Shown: positions 12,201-25,715, counted from the stretch's first letter. The stretch is DNA of 64,000 nt from Tetrapyrgos nigripes (GCA_013368315.1 JAACJM010000277.1:41668-105667), one strand, 5' to 3'. A program made the numbers and translations. The notes: a model not told the origin generated them from the letters alone.

Positions 12201-14690
12201 TCAATATGGAAGCAGTCCATACTCGAATGTACTCCCTGCATATCTCCATATCGCTGGAGAAGGAGAAGCGATCCGAATCCTAGGAGCATGGTTTGGAAAT
12301 GAAATTAAAGCGACCCAGATATGGGCTCCAGTGATAGAAAAGATTGACAGAGTCCTAGACAGATGGGCAAAAGGATCACCCACAATGGAAGGACGACATT
12401 TGATTGTCCAAATGTTTGCGGGAGGCATGTCACAATACCTGACTCAGGTTCAAGGCATGCCGACTGAAGTTGAGAAACGACTGGCAAAAAGGATAAACAA
12501 ATATATTTGGGAAGAGAAAGAAAGGAACCCAATCAATAAAGACACCACTTACCTGGACATAAAGGATGGAGGACGGGCGGTGTTGGATATCTCAGCACGG
12601 AATGAAGCAATTGAATTGATGTGGCTAAAGAGGTACTTGACTTTTGGGCCAGACCGTCCCCTATGGGCTACCCTAGCTGATTCCCTACTAGCGAAGAATA
12701 CCCCTGCTACGGAGAATGGTATACCTGTGTTCATCAAATAGAATACCTTCCTACAATCATGGGTAACAAGCACAGGCCCACGGTCAACACAAGTACCAGA
12801 ATTACGAAACATGATTAATATTGGAAAGAAATATGGAGTTAGGATAGAAGGACTCGCCTTTGAACGAAACATCCTGAAGGAAATGCCTATGTGGCATCAC
12901 ATTCAAGCAGACCCCAAAATAAGGCGACTCACCGGCTCGATGGTGAGCATATGCCTTATGAAAAAACATAAAATGAAGACAGTAGGGGAGGCCATGGACC
13001 TGGCAGCCCCCTTGCTTACTCTGCCAGGACAACGGAGGAGACATCGTCTGAATGATCAATGTCAATGCCGAGATTGCGCAGCCCTGTGACAACAAATGGG
13101 TTGTACTCACCCTAATCAGTGTATGTCTCGAGCAAAAGAGCTCCTGGACACCCTTCCCTCAAAATGGGATCCTAGGAAAAGCCAACCAGAAGATCATGAA
13201 GGAGACTTTTTGGAAATGAATGCACCAGAAGATGCAGACAACTTCGATTACCGTATAACTACGGCTGGAACTCTATCAGATATCTTTAGGGTGTTTACTG
13301 ACCAGGATTGGACACCTACCAACGACGTTTTAGCTCGACGAGTCAAACACGACAGCGATGAGCGCATGATAATAATTGCGACAGATGGTTCCTGTGTGGA
13401 TAACGGGCAGGAGAATGCCGTAGCCGGAGCCGGAATCTACCTAGGACCAGAAAACGCTGGGAATCGTTCAATCAAACTACCAAAACATGTAGGAGACGTA
13501 CCCATCACACAATCAAACCAAGCGGCTGAACTTGTGGCGGCAAAAATGGCGCCGGAGTTAATACAGCGCACGACACCAATGACACTGGAAACGGATTCAA
13601 AATATGTAATATCACACCTGACGAGTAGCCTGAAGAAGATGGAAGATACGGGCTATACAAATGTGAATAATGCGGATATTATTAGAGCCATGGTAGCCAA
13701 TTACAGACGTAGGGAAGCACCTACCAGTATTGTTTGGGTTAAAGGACACAACGGTCACCCAGGAAATGAAGCGGCAGACGCGCTGGCTGGGGCAGCGACG
13801 GACAAGGACCGAGAGGATGCCATTGCCCTAGAGATCCCCCCTGAGCTAAAAGTGACCGGTGTAAAACTAAACGCACTCACCCAAAAATTGGCGTATAACA
13901 CAATACGACAACTGAGGGCGGATAAGACGCCACAAAGGCCCAGAACGAGCAATGTCCTGGGTCAGGTAAAATCACAAGCACGGTCCCTCTTCGGGATTGC
14001 ACCGACCGATAGCACCATATGGAAATCCATTCATTCTAAGGATCTTGAGAGGAAAACCAGGTATTTCCTATGGATGATTGCAAACGACGCATACATGACA
14101 GGCACACACTGGGACAGACCGAGTTATTCCCCGGAAGTTAGAGCGAGAGCCACGACCACAAGGTAGAAGATATAACCCACATCCTAGTAGGCTGCTCAAG
14201 CCTAGGACAAGAGTTAATCTGGGAGTTGACGGGGAAATTGTGGGAGAGAAAGAACCGAGCCCTGGATTGGGAACGCCCTGCGCTAGGGACAATAGTAGGA
14301 GCAGGTCTAGCCGTCTTGCAAACCCCAGCAGGCACTAGAAAATCAGGAGAAGAACGGCTCTGGAGAATCTTAATAGCAGAGTCAGCATACCTTATCTGGA
14401 AGTTAAGATGCGAGAGGGTGATAAGAAAGGACAATGTAGCCTTCACGAGGGGAGAGATAGAGGCCAGATGGTCGTTTATGATCAACGAACGTTTCCAACT
14501 CGACTGCCGCATTGTCCCCTCGGCTATATCTCCCCTCGCTTATATCTTCGTGTACTTACGTCAGTTCTGCCCGCCCGTATGCTTGATGTTGTATGCCTCA
14601 CTCCCCGTTGTGCCAGACCGCTATGCGCGTAATTGTTCCTTCTCTTTGCAAGACCCGGCTAATATCGCAGAGACATATGTATTGACTTAG
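9214..14690 (+). pseudogene. LINE ORF2: endonuclease, reverse transcriptase, RNase H
   Basis: One frame runs 9214-14166 with internal stops at 10222 (TGA), 12739 (TAG) and 13087 (TGA). A frameshift near 14155 moves the end to another frame (to 14690). Endonuclease marks: SLNMRG, VQETHM, VVYAPN, GDMN, SRIDRIY and GTDHW (about 9790-10540). RT marks: NYRPITLL, QAGFVPERQ, LDQEKAYDKV, RQGDPLS and the active site FADD near 12020. RNase H marks: TDGS, AAELVA, ETDSKYV and EAADALAG (about 13375-13800). After the frameshift, EDITHILVGC is the second half of the usual C-terminal zinc motif; its first cysteines are lost. No ATG lies near the start of the frame (9214 is GTG), so initiation is unclear. Confidence 0.85.
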
Positions 14691-14730
14691 ATACTCATAA
14701 ACGTGTGTATATCGACTTGCAATATATGTA

Positions 14731-15416
14731 CTCGTGGTCACGGAAAGTGACGGTCCCCCCATTTTTTGATCATATCTCTACAACGGCTGTGTCTTTTTGC
14801 TTCAAGCAAGTTGTAAAATCATTCAGTAGTAAAATATAAAGCTTTTGATACCCAAGCTGAGATGCCCCAGCTAAGGAGTATATCTGTAGAGGGGTATTTC
14901 ACAAACCCCCATTTTGCTACACCATGACACAATTTTTTCTCGCAAAATCGGACTACACCAGCGGAAAGAGCGGCATCAAAAACGGTGGATGGAATCCACA
15001 CCCAAGTTGTCAGAATAAAATTGAGGGAGAACGTTGAAAAAGAAAACGCCTTCAAACATGCAAAAACAGCAAAAATCCGGCAAAATGGCCATTTCATGGC
15101 GTTTTCTTTTTCAACGTTCTCCCTCAATTTTATTCTAACAACTGGGGTGTGGATTTCATCCCCTGTTTTCGATGCCGCTCTTTCTGCTGGTGTGGTCTGA
15201 TTTTGCGAGAAAAAATTGTGTCATGGTGTAGGAAAATGGGGGTTTGTGAAATACCCCTCTACAGATATACTCCTTAGCTGGGGCATCTCAGCTTGGGTAT
15301 CAAAAGTTTCTATTTTACTACTGAATGATTTTACAACTTGCTTGAAGCAAAAAGACGCAGCCGTTGTAGAGATATGGTCAAAAAATAGGGGGACCGTCAC
15401 TTTCCGTGACCACGAG
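14731..15416. mobile_element. Foldback/MITE element, 686 bp, TA-flanked
   Basis: Two arms of about 320 bp (14731-15050 and 15098-15416) are inverted copies of each other around a 47-bp centre. The tip is CTCGTGGTCACGG, with the inverse CCGTGACCACGAG at the other end. TA lies directly outside both ends (14729-14730 and 15417-15418), as expected for a Tc1/mariner-type target duplication. No transposase is coded. It sits just past the LINE ORF2 end, so it probably inserted into the LINE 3' region. The arms pair almost completely and could form a very long hairpin RNA if transcribed. Confidence 0.8.
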
Positions 15417-15439
15417 TATGCTTCTCTTTTTTTACATAA

Positions 15440-16130
15440 ATCTTGTGTGGATCCCCAACATTTTTGTTATGGTGCTTACGGTGAGCCACATGTAAATATC
15501 ATAGGTATCGTTAATCTGCTTCCAGTCCAAAGTGCTCGTAGAAGCCCTCGAGAATGGCAACAAAGGTGTGCGGCTGTAACCGAGATAAATTCTCACGGTA
15601 ACTGTCCACAATCGCAGCTTATTGAACCGCCTCGGTATGTGCAAGGAACACTTGCAGCAGAACTCGGATGGCATGGAATATGTACTTCTACATCCCATGT
15701 AGCCGCTGAATTTTTTTGTCTGCCAATTCTTCGGTGTAGCATTCCTCATGCGACAACGATTCAAAAACAGCCAAAATTCCATCCAAAATGACACTTCGTA
15801 CTCGAATAGAGCCATCGTCACCCTCTGTATAAATCTAAAAAATTTACCAGGGTACTCCCTGATATGTATAATCTTGTTAACATCAGTATACCATGCTATT
15901 CAAGAGATTTGTAAAGTACACAAGTGGATGATACTTTGGGTTCAAGTTTTGCAATGGATCCTTGTTCACGAAATGCTCAAAGTTCAGAACATATCTCGGA
16001 TGAGGTAGGGTGTGTATTCTTTCACATCCAATCAATGCATATATGTATCCAGTGTCATATTCTAGAGCCATAAGTCTAGATCTTTTGTTTTGGCTTGGTC
16101 ATTGTGCTGTACATCGTGCATGCAAATCAG
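15440..16130 (-). pseudogene. Degenerate unidentified gene fragment
   Basis: Reading the minus strand from about 16120 down, one segment (16071-15883) gives a clean frame containing MALEYDTGYIYALIGCERIH and PKYHPLVYFTNLLNSMVY. Further down, about 15800-15450, another frame reads DDGSIRVRSVILDGILAVFE and FVAILEGFYEHFGLEAD but is cut by several stops. The amino-acid texture is that of a real protein, not of a random frame. I do not recognise the family. It could be a Helitron-captured gene piece or an old host gene. No start and no complete exon structure can be given. Confidence 0.35.
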
Positions 16131-16139
16131 ATACAAAGG

Positions 16140-17290
16140 GCGTCCGTTATGGTGCAGGACATAGGCGGGACAAATTTATCCTATGCTCAAATGATCTCTG
16201 AGTCTTAATATTATTGATAGATCAGGTATATATAACGATTGGAGCTTGTAATTCTGGGTGTCTGGGAGCTGCATATATAAGTCATATCTTCATATTAAAA
16301 ACTATCCAAGGGTTGTGGGCCTGCCAATAGATCCATTCAAGTATCTCAAACAATGTATAAAATATATAGAGCAAGGGGAAATGTATCTCAGCTTCTATTC
16401 TTGAAAGCGGTCAATGTCGGTGTATAGGCGGGATGACCGACGCGCACGCCTCTATCAGAATATCACCACGCCCTATCAAAATATCACCACGCGGCACGCC
16501 TTTCTTTTGGGTGAAAGTTGAAACCTTCGCTTAAATGGTAAACCGGGAATTAACACCTGGGCCCGTTCGTCGACCTGACAGTAGTACTAGCAGTGACACG
16601 CATTGGACATGTATATAAAAGTATGTACCGTCTAATTCGAAGTGAAATACATCCTCAACAATGAAGTCCTGCATTCGCATTGTACTAGTGTGTTGACTAC
16701 TACACACCTAGCACAACCATTGTCGTTATTCGGAATTGGACCTTGGTCATGTCTGTAGTACTAAAAATGGAGAGAGACAATACAGCCAGCGCGGAGGCGG
16801 GAGACAATGTTCGGGGCCCAATAGCTGGAGGATAAGCTAAGTAGTAAGTACAGCAAAGGACAGCGACTGACGGACTTTGATGGGGGTGATGGATGATGAG
16901 GGGGTGTAGGAACATGCGATGATACCGCATGGACGGCAGAAAGGGACAGAGACCCTTAGGCCCCTACCACTTATAGGAAGAGCTTGCACTTACCTTAGAA
17001 GAGAAAAGGGAGGCATTATTCACGGAATTACTGCCAGTGTGTGAGATTCAACAACTTTGATTACTGTAAAGTCGGCATAACGGGGTAGGCTTGGGATTTC
17101 TATACACGTCGGATGTTGTGATGTATGCTCTGTCTATATTTGGTATATTCCCATGGGCAATTTAACCCCGAGTTCCCTGGAAATGGTATATCTACTTACT
17201 CACAAGGTAGATATGCTATCCGATGACTGGGCCATGCTTTTTCAGAGCTTAATTTATCCTTGAGGCCATACACCGTACACCTTCTCCCAA
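16140..17290. other. No gene seen; short direct repeat
   Basis: Between the degenerate fragment and the Helitron I find no coding signal. Two copies of CTATCA(G/A)AATATCACCACGC lie in tandem at about 16452-16496. The Helitron 5' end must lie in or near this interval. Confidence 0.4.
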
Positions 17291-17735
17291 CCTCCTGGCC
17301 ATCCCCGACTCCGACCGAAGGGAGGAAGAGGGAGTGTCCAACCGAGTGGAGCTGCCGCCTCAGCCGAGGGGAGTTTGAATATTATCGGAGATCTCCGTAG
17401 GAAGCCACTTCTTTTATAATGCCTTTCCGCAAACTTTCGTCGACAATCAAGTAGTTGTTGTCAGTTTGCAGTGCAATTTCATGGCTGTCTAAAGAGCTCC
17501 TGGTGGTATAACTCTCAATATTTCTTGATAATTCGTTGATTTGCTGTTTGAGAGGTGTTGGTGTAGTGCTCGATCTCCCGACAGTTCGGAACATCGATCG
17601 AGGTCACCTGCACCCATCTTTGTCCGTTTTTCTCCGTGCGTTAGACGAATGTTCTTCGAAGTTCTGTAGCATTATGTAAACATTTGATATATTTACCATT
17701 CCGCTCTGTATCCAAAGTTCGTTTAGTACCCGCCA

Positions 17736-20700
17736 ATGACGCTTTGTGATTCCCTTCGTCAAGCAGCTGCTTCTAACCCCTGCTTTCTTGCACTTTCTGC
17801 TCAAAGGCTGAGTCAATTTTTACAACGGCTGTCTGTGATCGAACTATGTCATATACATCGTCGTATTGATTGCAATGCTCCGAACAAGCTACTCAAACGT
17901 GTGCGAGCTGAATTGATAGCCAATTTCATTATTGACAATCTCGTTATTACTGATACTTCCCTGTTGCCCATCGCTGAACACGAGTACCATGCACACTATC
18001 TCTTTGTAGACCAGAAGCTTGGAGCAGGTTTCAACCATATTTTTGGTGAAAAGGTGCTGTATGGTGCAATCCGACCTGGAATGATTAAGGATCATGATCA
18101 TTGGCTCCTCAATCCTGACAATGCACATGTTATTGCGCGTTCATTCGAGTCTCTGGATTCTATAGCCGAATTTATTACATCAATCCCAGTCAAAACCAGA
18201 ACGAAATACGACGTCGTTGAATACCACGTTCATACACAAGATTTTCAAGGCCAATCAAACGTCTTGTCGGAAATCCTATCTCGTTTCTTTGTCGCTCGCT
18301 TCAAGGTGCTATCCAGTCTATCAAATGATGATCTAGCTCAAGTTTTTTTATTTTACTTTCCTGGTACTCCTTGTTCTTCCTTCGCGTCTGAAGATCGAGT
18401 TTCGGTTATCCACAAAGTACTTGCTCATACCTTTGGCTCGGTAACTGAAAACTTGTTTGAACATGGTGAAGACAATTGTAGTATTTCGGATGCTGAATTG
18501 CAAAATTTACATGCTCCCACTTTTGATCAAGCTGATATGTATATGCTAGATTACTTGGAACAAAGAGAGCACTGGCCCCAGGAGGTACCTATCTCTACAA
18601 TATTGAGCTGCGCATCTACTTACCGCCAGAAGACTATCTATATCCCTGCCAAATGCTGTGCATGCTGTGCTTGTGATGATTTTGAACATTCAGGCCAATA
18701 CCTAGTCTTACACTTTTGAAACGGATTGATCCTTTCATCGTGTCTCACGCTTCTCCAGATACTTTTACATATGCCGACTCCTCATTGAATGGCGCGTTGC
18801 TTTCGAAAAAAGGTGTGCTCTCTACTGACCAAGGTGTCAAAGTGTATTTATGTCATTCGTGTCTCTCCTCCCTTTTGAAGAGCAGTTTACCAGCACTGTC
18901 ACTTGCGAATAACTTGTATAGAGGGGAATTGCCATTTGTATTACGAGATTTAAACATCACTTGGGCTGAAGAGATGGTATGTGCACTCTATCACACTACT
19001 GTGCATGTTTTGCGTCTCTATGGTTCACTTGAAGAGGACCAACCGCGTGTACTTCATGGTAATGCTTGTGCTTTTGAACTGAATACCGTTTCCACTGCCA
19101 ATGTTCTACCTTGGACTCCCAACGACCTTAACAACATGATTAGTGTGGTCTTCGTTGGTCCCAAAAAACTGACACTGCAAGAATTACGACAAATAAAGCA
19201 GTTAATGGTGCGTAAATCAGTTATTTGGACATTGTTGAATTTTCTTTTCCTGCACAACCGTTTATACCACAAACTTCCTCCTCCCTGCACCGCTACCTTG
19301 AACATGTATCCGGAGAACGATATTTTACCCGGTCTACAAGATCGTATCATTTACAATCACACCTCTGACGCTCAAGCAATTTTCGATCAAGAATCGTCTT
19401 GCTTTTCTGAACATCCGAATGCCACTTTCCTGGATCCTGACGCCAATCAGAATCAGTTGGAAGCTTATTCTGAGCACCGAGAAGCCATTTTAGAACATCT
19501 TGGTGTACATGATCCCGAATGTACAAAGATTCCTGCTTGGTCAATGGTATCATCAGCTTTACAGAATGTCAATACTAATCGCGATCGGTCTGTTCCTGAC
19601 CTTGCCATTCACCACAGTTACTCATTCGTATCTGAATACAACAATCCAGATTTGATATGCGGTATGTTTCCCACTTTGTTTCCTTTCGGTACTGGAGGTT
19701 TTGAAAATCGTGATCGTAAACCGTTTGTAACCTTTGAAACCCATGCAAACTACTTATTGGATTTGAATGACAGATCTATCCGATATCACTATTCTTTTTT
19801 GTTTGTGGTTTTTGGTATCATGCAACGACGGTCTGCTCATCTCTGCGTCCATTTGACTACTTCTAGCCGATCCCTATCTTCTGTTGCCAACGCTTTCGAT
19901 TCTCTGACATCAGAAAGTCTTGATAAACTTGCTAAGAGAGTTGAAAAGGAAGGATACCTCCAAACCATGTCTTCTCAAGACAAAGTCATATTTCAGCTAC
20001 TGAAAAAGGTCAACGCTGTTGCTGCAAGAATACCAGGTTCACAATCAGCGAAAGTACACACTCGAAATGAAATTCAATCATACTTTGCGTACTTTGGTCT
20101 GCCTCAGCTATTTTTTACGTTCAATCCTTGTGCAGTACACAGTCCAAGTTTCCAAGTCATTTATGGTGATACCTCCGTTGATCTCAACCAAATGTTTCCC
20201 AAACTGGTTTCGAGATATGAGCGCACTTGCCGGCTTGCTCGTGATCCTGTCGCAGGCGCAGACTTTTTCCAATTTTCATTCAAGATGGCGTTTCAACATC
20301 TTTTAGGCTGGGATTTTGAAAAAAGAAGATCTACTGAAGCTGGAGGTATTTTTGGTAAACTCAGAGCGTTCTATGGTACACTTGAATTGACTGAACGCGG
20401 AGAATTCCACGGACACTTCGAGATTTGGCTTGTTGGAGGTATGAACCCTAGTGATATACATACAAAAATGCGCAATAATCCGGACTTTGAACGCAGATTT
20501 TGCAACTTTTTCGATCGTCTCATTTGGCATCATTTGCCCAATATTGAATACTACGACGATAAAAATGTTGAGCCCCGGGCAGAGAGATCTCCTGTCCCGC
20601 CTTCGATTGATCAGTATTCAGATCCAGACATTGCACGTAACTGGGATGATACTTTCCAATATGAGCACAAAAAGCTTGGTGAAAAGGTACAACGCCATCG

Positions 20701-23700
20701 TTGCCAAGGCGTTTGTTTCAAAGGAAGACCACCTGGCTCGGCCTGTAGATTTGGGAATCCACATGAACTCCAATCAAGATGCGAGTTTGAACCTGACACA
20801 AACGCTATATATCTTCCGATTCGAGATCCCAACGTCAATTACCACAACCCAATCATCCTCGTCTTCACCCGTCACAATCACAATCTAAAATGCATACTGT
20901 CTGGCAAAGCCGCCAAAGCAGCAATGTTCTACATAACCGACTACATTACCAAAAATCCCTTATCCACAGGTGATATACTGTCATTGATGTCAAAAGCTAT
21001 GGCTTCTCTGGAGAATTTACACAAGAAAGATCCTGAAGCTTTTCTCCTAGCTGATACCAAACGGATACTGCAAAAGTGCATTTCCCAACTTACTTCACAA
21101 CAACGAATACACGCCCAGCAAGCTGCTCAGTATCTTCGCGGTCTGGATGACACTCTTCCCTCCCACGCAACTACTCCACTGCAATCTGCGTTGTTACTCG
21201 ATTTCGTTTCAAATCAATACGCAAATGTTCTACCTTCTCGCCAGATCAACAACGATGCTGATGACGTGGATTGTCTAGCTCCCCGTATACACGTTCAAAT
21301 TGATGACCATGGTTCCATCAAGACAACTAATCAAGTACTGAACTATTGGCTCAGAGACGAGCGACTTTCGCAAATCTCCTTCTATGATTTCACACGTTCC
21401 ATGACCGTCGAGAGAAAGCGAGAGTTGAAAAGCCACCGTTCCAACATCCGTGCCCATTTTCGATTTCTTCCACCCCATCCTCTGCATAATACACATAATT
21501 TGGTATTAATCTCAAATGACTTTCCTTCTGAACCCTGGAAAGAGCGAGTACCAATTATCATTGGAAAAGGTGTCCCACGCTTTGGTTCAAGTGAACATAA
21601 ATTATTTTTGCTTGCACATTTCAAACCTTTTGGTCCACAAATGCCATTGATTGTTTCATCTATTGATCAAGATTTTGAATCTTATCAATTCTCTTCATTT
21701 GCACAGCATGTAATTTCAAACTGGGAAGCCATTCACGAATGTGAAGATGAAAGGGACGCTGAACGGATTCGTAAGCAATCAGACAAGTCCAAAAAAATGT
21801 CACATATTTTACGATTTATGCGACAAATGTTTTAATCTGAGGAAGATGATATAGACATAACATCTAGCACTGCAGACATTGGCTATGGCTTTCAACACCA
21901 CGATTCGTTGATCACAAATTTACGCGCATGTCAATGGCTCATGCCACCTGCTTCTGACCACCACATCAATTCCTCAAGCTCTTTGGGATCTTCAATGGTA
22001 CTTCCTAGTCTCTCCAAAACGAACCTTGACAATTGGACATCACTCTACAAAAAGGCAGCTTCAGATAAAGCCACCCTTCGACGCGCTGCTTCAAATCCTT
22101 CCTCTCAAGTTCTCACGCCTAACAACTGTCCCAACACCTTGTTTGACCTCAATTCTGCTCGCACTTACCGACCTTCTGGGTTTGACTCCATCATACCAAA
22201 AGCTGAACTGATTCAACCACTCACAACTGCTTCAAGTACAGCCATGACGCCCTCTCAAGTTCTGAAATATGTAGCGGACAAAAATTATCTAAATGAGAAA
22301 CAATATCAGTCTTTTTATATCATTGCTTCTCGTTTTTTACAACGATACATATTTCAGGACCCAGAAGAATTAGCCAAGAACCCCTTATGCATGTTTCTTA
22401 CTGGACCTGGAGGCACTGGGAAAACTCATGTTGTCAAATCTGTTCAAGAAGTGATGAAATTATATGGTATGGATCATCGGATACGTTTTCTTGCTCCCAC
22501 TGGTCGAGCTGCTTCTCTGATTGATGGCATGACCATCCACAAGGGTCTAGGAATACAAATCAAATCCAAAGAGAAAGGGAAAGGTAACCGTAAACTCGGA
22601 GAATCAGAAGAAGATTATACCGTCTGTATCAACGTCAAAAAACGAGAACAACTGCAAGCTGAATGGAAACACGTTGTCCTACTTTTCGTGGATGAAGTTT
22701 CAATGGTTGATATGGGCCTTTTTGCAAAGATTGACGCAGCTCTGCGTTTTGCTACAGAGAATCATGACGAATATTTTGGCGGCATATTTTTAGTTGCTGC
22801 TGGAGATTTCAACCAGCTTCCACCTGTCGCCGGTTGTCCGTTATATATGCCGATCAAGACTCAGGGTATATCTTCTCAACCAGAAATTGAGAGGTGATTG
22901 GGTCGTATGGCTTGGAAAACTATCACCACCGTCATCTCGCTCAGTGAACAAAAACGTATGGCTGAAGATCCCGATTATGGAGCCGCTGTTCTACGCTTGA
23001 GAAACAGAGAATGTACACAAGATGACGTAGACCTTTTCAATTCGAGGCGAATCAAAAGCTGGGATCATATCACAGGTTTAGTACTGGACCAGCTGGAACA
23101 CTACAATACATCTGCCATTGTTGCTACAAACTTGAAACGACAAGTTCTGAATCAATGTAAAACTGAAGCAATCTGTAGTGCCCCTAATGGCCCTTCTCTG
23201 ATTGAATGTGTCACATACGATGAAGTAATGGAAATAGGCGTCAAAAATTCCAATCTTGAATCCGAAATCAGATTCTCGGTAAAGGATGCAGCAGAACCTA
23301 GCTTCTATATGCGTTCCAAGCTCCTCAAACTGAACTTTTCGTCACAACAATCTCGGATTCTTCCAGGTTCCGTCTTGCTTTACATCGGAATGCCGATCAT
23401 ACTCAAATCATTCAATCTGTGTACTGAGCTGGGTGTTACCAACGGATCTATTGGATACTTATGACACATTCAATTTGAGAAATGCAATTCTGGCTACACT
23501 TACGCCACCGCCGCTTTAATTGAATTTCCTGATAGCTCAGTCAGTATTCCTGGTTTACCTGAAAAATGGTTCCTAATACTTCCGCAGTCGTCAATGTTCA
23601 CTGTCACCATCAAAGATGAAACTGGTCAACCTTGAAAATTGAAATGTTTTCGTAAGCAACTCCCTCTTCAACCTGCCTTCACTGTCACTGGTCACTTTGC

Positions 23701-25054
23701 TCAAGGCCAGACTTTACCTGTTGTATTATGTTCATTCAACGATGGTCCTGCTGCTGCCTATGTGTCTGCATCTCAAGCTACTGAACGAACAGGTCTTTTC
23801 CTTCTTGACGAAGTTACTCTCGAGAATCTGAATAGTCCTAAATTACCTCGAGATCTGCGCATAGAGTATGAACGTTTAGAAGCTCTAGAACATAACACAA
23901 TGGTTGAATGGCACTTCATTGCCTCCGATCCCGTTCCCGTTCCTGTTATTGAAGGTGAATTTTTACCAAGCAATGTTAAAGCCACCTTCAATATTGATCA
24001 GAAAATTGTTCCTGCCAAGCGAAAGCAATCCCACAACGCTAGCGCTACTGAACTACATAACGTCCAGCACTGCAAAAAATCCAGTATCACTGAGCCACAA
24101 CTTCAAAATCTCACACCTCTAGCAACGATCTCGTCGCAACCAAATCTATCTCTTATGACGTCTGATCTACCTTCACAGCCGCCGCTACCTGGCTGTGTAT
24201 GGGACAATCAGAATTGGTCTTGCGCATATGATACTGCTCTCACACTTTTCACTTATATCTTCTGAGATGCTACAGAATGTTTCAAACAAAAATGGTCTTC
24301 AGTTAGTACTCACTCATCAATGTTAATAAACCTACTGACTGAAAATCGTATTCTCGAACATTCTTCTCTCACTACGCAAACGATGAATGATATGCGAGAA
24401 ACTTTACGCAACTATCTCACAAACTATGATCCTCATCACTTTGTCCGATATGGTCCTCGTATGGCTTCATGCTCTTCAATCATGGAATTATTTACAACGC
24501 CTTTCACATCTACTCAACAATGCCTTTTGGCATTGCGCTGTGCTAAACACAATATTGATTTCCTTGCCAACATCAAAATACCTTTTTTGTTAGTTCCCAC
24601 CAACGACACGTTAACATTTGCAGATAATAATTCACAAAGCACTTCTCTCTCTGTCCAGCACTGGTTCACGCATCTAATACATCATTTGAATCCATCCTGC
24701 TCTCTAACTTTGTGTCCTCATTTCTCCCAATCTTCGGAATGTGAACTACATTCTCACACTTGTACTATAGATCATCTTTTCCCATTCATACTCATCGAAC
24801 TTCCCCCTGAACCTTACCAAAGTGTTTTCCAAATAAAACAGGATCTCAAAATAGCTGAACACATTCCAATTGTTTACCAACTCTGTGGTATAGTTCACTT
24901 GGGCTCTGCTCATTTCACCTGCACAATTTTTACCACTGGAAGTACTTACAAATATGATGGTCAATCAAGACAAGGCTTTCTGTTCCCTTCTGAGCAGTCA
25001 ATCTCCTGTTCTCAGTCGCCCTATCCCCACCTCCTGTTATACCGCCTACTTTAA
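17736..25054 (+). pseudogene. Helitron Rep/PIF1 helicase with C-terminal USP-like domain, broken
   Basis: This would be the rolling-circle transposase of a Helitron. The frame from the ATG at 17736 ends at 18719. A frame change near 18700, just after a Cys-rich segment (CCACCACDDFEH), leads into a long frame with stops at 21833 (TAA), 22895, 23462, 23633 and 24263 (all TGA). Order of parts: DUF6570-like region (ISVVFVGPKKLT); Helitron_like_N Rep with the HUH pair in GEFHGHFEIWL (about 20400) and two tyrosines in FYITDYITK (about 20930); PIF1 helicase with GPGGTGKT (about 22405), LFVDEVSMVD, AAGDFNQLPP, GHFAQGQTLP and a motif VI-like YVSASQATERTGL. The end has a cysteine-protease look: NWSCAYDTAL (about 24215) and HFTCTIF with YKYDGQ (about 24915-24965), as in ubiquitin-specific proteases. 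Inactive. Confidence 0.85.
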
Positions 25055-25715
25055 CCTTTTGTCCATGTACTTGAGTCTCTGTCCAACTCAATTTTACCAC
25101 ACCACTACCACAGTACTCGCATGCCACTACTATTAACATCTAACTCCTATCACATCTTCTTACTCCTTTTCACGTCGTCTTATTCTGTCACCCATCCACG
25201 CCAGTTAACTCTATGAATATGGCACCTGCAATAGCTGCTCGATAAATGACGATCATTTGCTGTGACATGTTTGCCTGCGGCTTGCTGATATTGCCAACGG
25301 GTTCTTCCAATGCCAGCGCATCGTTTTCTTTTACTCACACTCAACATCCTGTGTGCTTCCTCACGACAAAGTCTGCACAACCCCACTCCATATCTAGTAC
25401 AACAACCTCTATTCCTGCAACTACTGCTTATCTCTTTCTCTGTTCTATTTTCTCCCGTTCTTGCTCATGTTCTCTACAATTTGCATTTACTGCGCGGCTT
25501 CTCATCCGTTTTCTCACTTTACCGCTCTCTGACAATTGTCTTAGCTCTTATCATTTTTCAAAATGCGTTATCTGCACGCCGTCTCCATCTCTTTAGCTTG
25601 TACACTTGACATTCTTTTTCATACCTTGTTTCACTTTTCGCCTTATGAGTGTTTTCATTTCGATTTCTGTCCAGCAACAATTTCTTCCCCTCCTCCATCT
25701 GCTGGTGACTGCGAC

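Larger units (their letters stand above)
6679..14690 (+). mobile_element. Decayed Tad1-like LINE (non-LTR retrotransposon)
   Basis: Two consecutive damaged frames: ORF1 (Pro-rich, CCHC knuckle, RGG tail) and ORF2 (APE-type endonuclease, reverse transcriptase, RNase H). This order, with RNase H after the RT, fits the Tad1 clade common in fungi. No poly(A) tail or target duplication could be fixed. The 3' flank is interrupted at 14731 by a foldback element. Every frame carries nonsense or frameshift changes, so the copy is dead. Confidence 0.8.

Noticed and set aside
16452..16496. CRISPR-like short repeats
   Set aside because: Only two tandem copies of 20 bp, no spacers, and the genome is eukaryotic.
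18716..18719. Separate start of a second Helitron gene at 18716
   Set aside because: The frame begins at TTG with no ATG context. It continues the same protein after a frame change, so it was treated as one broken gene.
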